From Chitinophagales bacterium (GTDB lineage: Bacteria; Bacteroidota; Bacteroidia; Chitinophagales; CAIOSU01): a stretch of DNA of 64,000 nt. The stretch is taken from NCBI GenBank assembly GCA_026003335.1, contig BPHB01000001.1, positions 186,001 to 250,000 on the forward strand. The letters are read 5' to 3'. Each line of letters opens with the position of its first letter. Positions within the stretch are counted from its first letter, which is position 1. A program made the translations under genes and the position numbers. The notes under the pieces are model-generated. The model worked only from the letters and a program-made list of their open reading frames with translations, did not search any database and was not told the DNA's origin. This document shows, piece after piece, positions 18,217 to 29,000 of this stretch.

Positions 18217-19551
18217 TTATTCTTTTATCACTTTAGCGAAAGAAGTGCCTTCAGGCGAAGCTATTTCAACCAGGTACAGCCCGCTACGGCCTGGAATATC
18301 CAACTGTATGCGGCTGGTTGTGGGATAAAAATCTTGTGCCACTTCCTGTCCCTGCATATTAAAAATCCTGGCCTGCACATTGCTCATAACTTCTGGCAAT
18401 GGAATGACGCATTGTCCTTGGGTAGGGTTAGGAAAAGCCGTGATCCGCAGGCCAGCATTTTCCCATGCTTCTATCCCGGTAGAGCTTCCGCCAATGTCAA
18501 GTGTGTAAACGGTATAGGTCTGAGTGCCGGACACGGATCTTCTGGAGAAATAATAAACCTTGTTATTCGCTATTTTGAACATGTTATTATCAGCAGATGA
18601 AATGGAAATGTCCAGAGTATCCCTGCTGATATGATCGCCAAAATCGCTTGAATAGAACAGGTTGAATTGGTCCTGTTCTGTGGCAAAAAACCGGCCATCG
18701 GGCAGGGCGAAAACATTCATGATTTCCGCTTTGAACAGTTGGTTTGGCGGGAGGCCATTTGGCAAATTGGCGGTTATATCCGTCCATGTTGCCCCGGCAT
18801 CTGTGGTTCTGAAGAGGTATCGTTTGTTGTTGTATGTGAAAGTTAAAAGCCAGTTGGTTTCATCCTTTGGCACTGAAATAGTTGGATCGCCGGATGAAAA
18901 GTTTACCGGGTTGCCGTTAACGGTAATTGCACTGAGGTTAACAGAGGTCCAGGTGTCACCTGCATCCGTAGTATAATAAATTGCCCCGCTGTGGCTTAAA
19001 ACAGTAGCGAATGTGGCACTATGTACGCGTGTTTCATGAAAATTCCAGGCATTGGTCATAGGGCGTTTTTTTGTCCAGGTGAGTCCTCCATCCCTGGAGT
19101 AAACAACATATCCGGCCGCCCCGCCAATTACAATGAAATCGCCAGATGCCCCGATACTATAGGGACTCAGGTTTTGTATCGTGTCAGTAATAAGCGCGAA
19201 GTTCTGACCGCCATCCGTAGAACGTCTTATAGTTTTGGAGTATGCAAGTACAAGCGTATTAGGACCCACATATTGTATCACTGCATTACTCACAATGTTT
19301 GAAGACAACGTTGTTTCATCTGACCACGTCTGGCCGCCATCAGTGGTATAGCGTATCTTGTCTGCATATCTGTTAATCATAACGCCTTGTTGGTCATTGG
19401 CCGGGTCAAAATCAATCAAATAGATTTTTTCACCCATGCCGCTGTTGCTGAACGTATGCTCAAATTTCAATTGCCAGTTTTGAGCAGAGGTGTTCAAAAC
19501 GATAAAAACTGTGAAAGCAACGCTCGCTGTGATCTGAAAAAGGTGTTTCAT
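18217..19551 (-). CDS. T9SS type A protein with BNR/YCF48-like propeller
   Basis: 444 residues with a signal peptide (1-23, ending N-T-S-A-Q). At least five Asp-box style repeats are visible: Y-T-T-D-G-G-Q-T-W, R-S-T-D-G-G-Q-N-F, Y-S-R-D-G-G-L-T-W, Y-T-T-D-A-G-D-T-W and R-T-T-D-A-G-A-T-W. These give a sialidase-like or photosystem-stability-like propeller. The C-terminus is a type A sorting domain (A-F-P-N-P-T-Q-G-Q, I-F-N-M-Q-G-Q-E-V, S-G-L-Y-L-V-E-I). No sialidase catalytic set is evident. A palindrome lies 76 bp upstream and a terminator follows, so it is a single-gene unit. Confidence 0.85.
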   Translation of the reverse strand: MKHLFQITASVAFTVFIVLNTSAQNWQLKFEHTFSNSGMGEKIYLIDFDPANDQQGVMINRYADKIRYTTDGGQTWSDETTLSSNIVSNAVIQYVGPNTLVLAYSKTIRRSTDGGQNFALITDTIQNLSPYSIGASGDFIVIGGAAGYVVYSRDGGLTWTKKRPMTNAWNFHETRVHSATFATVLSHSGAIYYTTDAGDTWTSVNLSAITVNGNPVNFSSGDPTISVPKDETNWLLTFTYNNKRYLFRTTDAGATWTDITANLPNGLPPNQLFKAEIMNVFALPDGRFFATEQDQFNLFYSSDFGDHISRDTLDISISSADNNMFKIANNKVYYFSRRSVSGTQTYTVYTLDIGGSSTGIEAWENAGLRITAFPNPTQGQCVIPLPEVMSNVQARIFNMQGQEVAQDFYPTTSRIQLDIPGRSGLYLVEIASPEGTSFAKVIKE

Positions 19552-19626
19552 TTTAACGGATTTTTATGAAGCCAAAATTATTGTGTAAAGGTGCACATAG
19601 AAAATAGGGTAGTCTCCTTAAAATAG

Positions 19627-19642
19627 TAGGTAAGAGTACCTA
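19627..19642. promoter_or_regulatory. Candidate operator palindrome
   Basis: TAGGTA-AGAG-TACCTA, perfect 6-bp arms, 76 bp upstream of the BNR-type gene start at 19551. It has the same arm sequence and spacing as the site at 15114-15129. Confidence 0.5.
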
Positions 19643-19802
19643 TTTTACTTTGTATCTGGCGAGGTGATGTTTTGGGGGAGATGATCCGATTTGAGAGCAA
19701 CGCCAATCCCATAACGTGTATATAAACTCTTGGCTGGCGAAACGCAGGCTCAGTGGAGTTGGGTACTCGTCAGTTGCAGCGATTTCTTTCGGGTTCTTGT
19801 TA

Positions 19803-20073
19803 ATCACAAGGTCCCTTTGTTTTTGGTTACCTTTCGGATCTGGCGATGATAGCCTTCAATGGAGTTGGTCGTGTAGATCAGCTTTCGGATGTTTTCCGGA
19901 TATTTGAAGCAAGCCGATACTTTCTCCCCATTGGCGCGCCAGGATTTGATCACCAGCCGATAGCGGTGCTACCACGTTTGTTGCGGCACGTCCAGGGCTT
20001 GTTCAGAAGATGTTTTCGTTGGAGCTTGATAAACATTTTTCCGGTCGGCTATAAATTGCTTTCTGCTCTTTAA
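19803..20073 (-). pseudogene. IS256-family transposase remnant
   Basis: On the minus strand, about 80 codons match the C-terminal catalytic part of IS256 (mutator-type) transposases: K-Y-P-E-N-I-R-K-L-I-Y-T-T-N-S-I-E-G, then R-Q-I-R-K-V-T-K-N-K-G. An in-frame TAG interrupts it about 50 codons upstream of the T-T-N-S-I-E motif region (after Q-Q-T-W), and the frame ends at a TGA directly after K-G-T-L. The rest of the gene and the terminal inverted repeats are not visible. It is an inactive relic. Confidence 0.8.
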
Positions 20074-20241
20074 AAAATGTTTAACCCTTTCCATAAGTAT
20101 GCTATGAGCTGGTAAGGCTAAAAAATCTATTTTTGGATGATATTCATAAGAATTAAGTTAATACATGTGACGGGCTACTGAAATTATGATTTATAAAATC
20201 AGGTGGAATGACTAAAGTGAATCAAAAATCCTGTTATTGAT

Positions 20242-21264
20242 ATGCGGAATTACTTTACAGCTGTAATTGGTCTTTTGGCTGGAGCGTGTGCGTATGCACA
20301 ATCTCTATGCGCCTATAACTTTGAAGAAGATGGTGTATCCTTTGAATTTTATTGTAATGCCCGAAAAGAAATATTTGAAAACGAAATAGTTCTGATTTAT
20401 GAAGAAGTGAGCAATAATAGCGTTTTGATACTGTCGATGGCAAAAGTAGTGAAATCAGAATTTAACAATCATCCTGACAGCATCAGGGCACAAATTGCCA
20501 AGATTGGAGAATATTTTTCCAACGTTAAAAAATTTGACATGGTTGAGTATTCAGAACGGGCTCTGCCTGAGGATCATCCTAGGAACCTGGCATTCTATGG
20601 TTATTTTTACAAACCTTCACAAAATGATATTGAGGCTTACTACAGGTACGTTTATTTAATGCCTGGCAAAAATAGTTTGGTATTATTTGATATCATCAAG
20701 GTTTCGCATAAAGTAGAGGGCAATGAGCAAATGATCCCCGGTTCACTTATCTGGAAAAAAAAGTATGATTTGGCGTACAGATCATTGGGTTTATCCATTA
20801 CTCCGGAAAATTCTTTTTGGGCTGTGGATAGTTCCCTTGCCAACAGGTTAGAAGCTGAAATTAAAATTTATCCTAAATACGTAATAAATTATGAAGATGT
20901 GTTAATGTCGTCACATTTCCTGAATGTGAAAAATTTAACTTTTTACAAGTTGCCTATACAGGAGGTGTACCAACGGGTGCTGACCGAGGAAAGAGAACAG
21001 AGTTCAGATGTAAGCGGACGAGAATTAGGGTATGATGTTTATAGTATGGGATCCGGGAAAAAATATCATATTAGCTCCCATTTTCAAGTTGAAGATGAAA
21101 ACGGGATAAATTGTTGTTTTCGAAAAAACATTTACTTAATTGAAAGAGATGGGAAAATATTTTTGGCTGCTTTATATAATCCATGTGTTGATCAATTTAG
21201 CAACTGTAAACTAACTTCCGAATGGTTTGAGCTATATGCTAATTTAATTTCGCGTATTCACTGA
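20242..21264 (+). CDS. Secreted protein of unknown function
   Basis: 340 residues with a signal peptide (1-20, G-A-C-A-Y-A-Q). The mature protein has mixed charged and aromatic segments and a few scattered cysteines; I recognise no domain. It is the only + strand gene between 8 and 31 kb and stands alone, flanked by the IS256 relic and glpK. No operon partner or regulatory site is evident. Confidence 0.65.
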   Translation: MRNYFTAVIGLLAGACAYAQSLCAYNFEEDGVSFEFYCNARKEIFENEIVLIYEEVSNNSVLILSMAKVVKSEFNNHPDSIRAQIAKIGEYFSNVKKFDMVEYSERALPEDHPRNLAFYGYFYKPSQNDIEAYYRYVYLMPGKNSLVLFDIIKVSHKVEGNEQMIPGSLIWKKKYDLAYRSLGLSITPENSFWAVDSSLANRLEAEIKIYPKYVINYEDVLMSSHFLNVKNLTFYKLPIQEVYQRVLTEEREQSSDVSGRELGYDVYSMGSGKKYHISSHFQVEDENGINCCFRKNIYLIERDGKIFLAALYNPCVDQFSNCKLTSEWFELYANLISRIH

Positions 21265-21403
21265 TATTCAGATTGCTACTTGCTTACAGGACTAATTGCT
21301 ATTGCCGGCACTTTAACGTGAGGCATAATTTGCTATTTCAAATGGATGTGGTTATCGGGTACTACAGCTAATCATTATCGGGATTGCGGACTACAGGGAA
21401 TCG

Positions 21404-22933
<1,530 letters not shown>

Positions 22934-23015
22934 TCAAAAATGAAAATACTTCATATATGAATGGCAGAAGCATTTATCACAATGCTATGCCGTTCGCAGC
23001 CGTAACAAAATAAAA

Positions 23016-23063
23016 CAGAAAAGCCGGAACTGAAAAAACCTTAAAACAGCTCCGGCTTTTCTG
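23016..23063 (-). terminator. Intrinsic terminator of the giant PKD gene
   Basis: CAGAAAAGCCGGA (23016-23028) pairs perfectly with TCCGGCTTTTCTG (23051-23063) around a 22-nt loop. The A/T-rich outer stem can act in either direction. It lies 37 bp after the stop of the giant gene. Confidence 0.75.
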
Positions 23064-23099
23064 CCCTAACCAACCATCGAAGAAAACCAAAACCCTATA

Positions 23100-26000
23100 T
23101 CATCGCAATGCTGTTACGTTTCCTTTCAGATCTACAATTTCCCCATTAGGACAAGAAGCCCGCACATACCAGACATAAACGTCTGTATTTACCAGCTTAT
23201 TCTGATAAGTACCATCCCATCCCTCCCGGATATCTTCAGTAGCAAAAACCTGATTGCCCCAGCGATCAAATACTTTAAAACTAATCAGCTCAATGAGGCC
23301 CGTACTTCTTACCCTGAAGATGTTGTTGGTTTCATCCCCGTTGGGGGTAAAAGCATTGGGCACCCAGATATCACCCTCACAGGTTTGAATAATTCTGACC
23401 TTTACCGAATCTGCAGCCTGACAACCATTTACATCTACTACATGCACATAATAAGTTCCGGATTCCTCTACTCTGACAGAGGCTGACTGGCAGTCATAAC
23501 AACTCATTTCCTGAGAAGGAGACCAGTAATACTGTATGATATGATTGGGAGACGTTGCTGTGAAGGTAACTTCAGTGCCAGGCAAAACAACTACGTCTTC
23601 ACCGGCATCTACAGTGGGCAGCATATCTACCTGCACATGTACATACTGTGTGTCAGGGCGACAAAGACCACCAGCTGCCACCACCATATATTCAGCCGAT
23701 GCATGCGGTCTGATAACCTGCACCGGTGCAGTGGGGTCGCTGAAAAGGTCAGCAGGTATCCACAACAAACCGGAGCCGTTGATACCTTCGGCTTCAATCC
23801 GTGCTTCCAGCCGCACACTATCACCCAGGCAAATCCGTATAGGATCAGAAACGACAGTATGAATCCGGTCAATTACGGTTATCACCACGGTGTCATGTGC
23901 CGGGCAGTCGTGTGCATTATTTGCCATAATGATATAGGTGGTAGTTGTATCAGGCGAAGCTGTCGGGCTAAGAATATCCGGATTATCAAGGCCGTTAGCA
24001 GGCGTCCAGGTGAACTCTGATGCATATTGTGCTTCAGAGGTCAATTCAACGCTTTCACCCTTACAAAGAGTAATGTCATTCCGCGTAGTTACCTCCGCTA
24101 CGGGGTTGACGGTCAGCATAACAGAATCAGTCCATAAGCAGCCGTAAGCATCCAACATTCTTACATAATAGGTGAGGGAAGAATCGGGGCTGGCAATTGG
24201 AGAGGAGCATCGGCTGCAGCTCAATCCCTGGGAAGGGTACCATTCATACTCCACTGCGCCTGAGAGGTCAAAACGCGTACTGTCACCGCTGCAAATACGG
24301 TCGGCAGCTTTAATCTGGATATCCGGCAGAGGTCGTATAGCTACGATGACAGAATCGGTGGCTTGACAGCCGAATTCAGTTTGTGCGGTCACCATATATA
24401 CGGTAGTTCTCTCCGGGCGCGCTACCGGATCAGGAATATCGGTACGGTTTAAACCATCGGCAGGGCTCCATGTATAGATGCTGCCTCCGCTGGCTTCCAG
24501 TTGAACAGAATCACCATAACATAGGCTGGCACCAGCCGATACGGTGAGCACGGGCAAATCATTCACCGTGATCACCACACTGTCTCTGTCCTGACAACCA
24601 TAAGCATTGGTCACAACCAGTTCATAGGCTCGCGTTATAGCCGGGTGTGCTATCGGGTCGGCAACATCAATGGCACTTAATCCGATGGCAGGCGACCAGT
24701 TATAGTAATCGCCACCAGCCCCCTGCAACTGGACGGACTCTCCAAAGCAAATAGCCGTATCAGGGCCCGCATCGGCCACAGGTAGGGGAAATACGGTGAT
24801 TGCTGTAGAAACGGAGTCCATGCATCCTCTTTGTGTGGTAAGTACCAGCTTGGGGTAATAGTTACCCGGATAGCCAAACACATGAACGGGAGCGGGCAGT
24901 GAAGAAGATTTTCCATCTCCGAAATCCCAGTGCCAGGATGTAATAGGTTCAGAGGCATAACCAATAGTATTGAACTGCGTTTGCACCGGCTGGCAGCCTG
25001 TAGTATCGGACACGCTGATGCCGGTGAAAAAGCGCACAACTTCCACATGCACAGAATCCATATTCACACATCCCATAGCAGAAACTGCCCGAACATAATA
25101 GGTCGTTGAGGAATCGGGCATGGCTATAGGCACAGCAATGAGGGGGTCGCTGAGTCCTGTTGTCGGGAACCACGTGTAGTGGGCGCCACCCCGCGCATAA
25201 AGCTGCACTCCATGCCCTGCACAGGTAAAGGTGTCGGCAATTACCTCAATATCGGGCAGCGGATGTATGGTAACCGTTACAAATTTGGTTACCGTGCAAC
25301 CGTATGTATTGGTAATGTTGACCTGATAAGTAGTGGTAGATGCAGGTGATGCTATCGGCTCAGGACAATACTTGCAGCTTAATGTTGAATCAGGAAACCA
25401 GTTGTAGGTTGTTCCTCCGGCGGCAAATAACCTTACCGAGTCACCCACGCAAATGCTTGTATCCGGAGATACGAGAGCATAGGGGAGCGGATTGACCTGC
25501 AGTGATACGGAGCCGAAGTTGCGGCAGCCGTTGGAATCGGTGACTTCAACGGTGTAGGTAATGGAAGAAAGCGGTCGCGCTATGGGATTAGGTATGTTTG
25601 TCGTGTTAAGGTATGTTCCGGGTGACCAGTTATAACTCACTCCACCAGAGGCATTTAAGGGTGTACTTACAGACTCGCAGGTTGTTAGCCCGGGAGTCAC
25701 TGTTACAACCGGCAGCGGATTGACACGCACAAATACTGAATCCATGCTGACACATCCATTTGCATCGGTCACCGTTACAAAATACGTAGTAGAGATAACC
25801 GGAAAAGCCAATGGCGAAGCATCATTTGCATTGCTCAGAGAACTTAACGGAGACCATTGATAGGCAATCCCTCCGGAAGCCTGTAACAGCGCAGTGTCAC
25901 CCATACAAATCACTGCCCCGGGACCAGCATCTGCCGGTGGCAGGGGGTGAATGATTATGTTTTTGGTAAGGGAGTCTACACAACCATAGGAACTTTGCAC

Positions 26001-29000
26001 TGTCAGCGTTACCGGATAAACCCCAGCATTTGTATATCTATGCACCGGGTTGGCGACCGAATCCGTTGTGCCATCACCAAAGCTCCAGTGGTGGGAAATG
26101 ATTATACCATCACCTGATGAAAGGTCAGTAAAACTTATGTCAGCGGGCAAGCAGGCCACTGTATCGGAAAAATTTGCCCTGGCTTCCAACTGTCTTATAA
26201 CCATAGTAACTGAATCGCGGTTTATGCAACCCTTATCCGAGGTAACTTCAACATGATAGGTGGTAGTTTGCTGTGGTGCTGCAACAGGATTGGGGCAATG
26301 TTCACAGGAAAGAGAAGCTGCCGGAAACCATTTATAAGCAACTCCACCTGATGCCTGCAATTGAAAAGTATTGTCATAACACAATGCCGTGTCGGAGCTT
26401 ACCGTAACCGTGGGGAGAGGGAACACTGTAATCAACACAGAGTCTGTGGTAACACACCCTGCAGCATTGGTAATGTCCACGTAATAGCGTGTGGTTTCTA
26501 GTGGAGTTGCTACCGGATCAGGACAGGTAGTGCAGCTGAGACCGGTTGCAGGATACCATTGATAAGATGTTCCGCCCCCGGCAGCAAGCTGCGCGCTTTC
26601 AAACATACACAAAGCCGTATCTGGGGAAACAAAAGTTACTTGCAACAGATTGACGGTTAATGTAATGGAATCTGTATTTACGCAGTTGTTACTATCCGTG
26701 ACGGTGACTACATAGGTAGTTGAGTTGGATGGCGTGGCCACCGGATCAGCAATAAACGGGTTAGACAGTCCGGTAGGAGGTGACCAGCTATAACTTACTC
26801 CACCGGTAGCATGCAGTTGCACCCATTCACCCTCACATAACACAGTGGCTGAGGCCGTAATCTCCGGATCGGGTAGGGGAAATACCCTTACGGTAGAGGA
26901 AGCTGTGTTTATACACCCGTTAGAGTCGGTTACTTCTACCGTGTAAGTAGTTGTGGAGTCAGGTGTGGCTATCGGATTGGCAATGTTGGGATTGTCCAGT
27001 GAAGAAGCAGGCGTCCAGCTGTACATAACCCCACCGCTGGCCTGTAATGGAGCTGCCCCTCCGATGCAAATACCATTCCCTGAAGAGGATACTACCGGCA
27101 GCGGATGCACCATCACGGTGACAGAATCGGTGTCGGAGCACCCTATGCTGTCATAAACCGTAAGGATATAGGTAGTGGTTACGGTGGGGAAAGCCAACGG
27201 ATTGGCTGCTGCCGAATCACTAAGCGTGGAGGCCGGAGACCAGGCATAAAGGAGCCCACCTGTGCCCGTAAGCTGAGCGGAATCTCCAGCACAGATGGTG
27301 CTGCCCGGTCCGGCTTCAGCCACCGGAGGTCCGTGGGTGACAATGGTTTTCACCGTTGTATCCCGACACCCTGCAACGGTTTCAATCATCAGGGTAACAT
27401 CAAAGGAGCCTGCGGTGGTATAAGTATGGTCGGGGTTTTGCAGGACTGAGGCTGATCCATCCCCAAAATCCCACGACCATGATATGATTACGCTGTCAGA
27501 TACTGAAGTATCTGTAAAGCGGATAGTTTCAGGAATACAGACATTGCTGTCTGAAGTGATAAAGTCAGCGGTAGGTCCAGGGTCCACTGTAATATATTGA
27601 GACACAATGAGCGTATCTGTACAACCTTCAGCGTTGGTTACAATAAGTGTTACATCATACTTTCCGGGAACACCATAATAGTGTATTGGATTTTGCAGCG
27701 TACTAGTTGCCCCATCCCCAAAGTCCCAGAACCAACTGATAGCAGGGGGTACGCTATGGGAAGTGTCTGTAAATTGCACTGCACTTGCGCGGCAGATATG
27801 CGTTACATCAGCCGTAAATCCTGCCCAAATGCCGAAAGTTACAATGGAGTCCGGATGATCTATGGCAATGACACAGCCGTGCCCGTCATCCATGACCAGA
27901 GAAGGATGGAACACCCCCGGGTAGGTATATACATGGGTGAGTGTATCCGGACCAACAGTAATACCCAGATATCCATCCCCGTAGTCATAAATATGGATAA
28001 TGGTATCAGCGGCATCAGAAAAGAATTTAACAGGCACATCCACGCACACCTCGTTTTGAATGAAGTCAAAAGTGCCCCGTGGTCCGGTTACCACAATAGG
28101 ATCGGGGAAATAAAAAGTATCCTTGCAACCATTAAAATCGGTTACTTCCAGATGTGCCCAGAACGAGTCAGCAGTGGTATAGACGTGAGTAGGATGCTGC
28201 AGGTCACTGGTTTGGTTGTCACCAAAGTGATAAAGCCAGGCAACAACACTATCGGACGCGGGGGTAAGATCAGTAAAGTTTACCCAAAGAGGTGGACAGC
28301 TTGAAAACAACGAGTCCACAGTAAATGCCGCATGGGGCTTCACTACCCGGATGTAGAGAGGTTTTATCAGGGTGCTGTCACAACCATTGATATCGGTGGC
28401 TCTCAGGCTTACGGTGTAAGAACCTTCGTTCTGGTAGGCATGTACGGGTAGCGAGTCAGTGGATGACGATCCATCTCCAAAATCCCACATGAACTGCATG
28501 CCTGTTCCTACCGACAGGTTCATAAACTGAATCTGCTGACCAATACACACCACGGTATCATCAGCATAGAAAAGAGGTGCCGGGTATGTGGGAATGACAT
28601 AATCAGCGCGGGCAGTGCTGTCGGTGCAGCCGTTGCTGTCAGAAACCTTGAGGGAAACAGAATAAATACCCGGTTGGTAATAGGTGCGTTGCGGATGCTG
28701 GCTGGTGTCGGTTCCTCCGTCACCAAACTCCCAGTTCCAACTTACAATAGAGCCCAGATAAGCATAAGACGAGTCGGAATAATGGACTTTCAGTGGGGTA
28801 CATCCGGTGAGGGTGTCGGCAGCAAACCAGGCTGTGGCGCCATATACGGTAACATAACCCGGTTTTACTAATGTATCCGTGCAGCCATGTATATCTGTTA
28901 CTATTAAGGTGACGTCATAAATACCTGTAGAATCATATACGTAAATGGGATCAGGCTGGGTAGAGGTATCCCCGTTACCAAATAGCCATAGATAGGTGTC

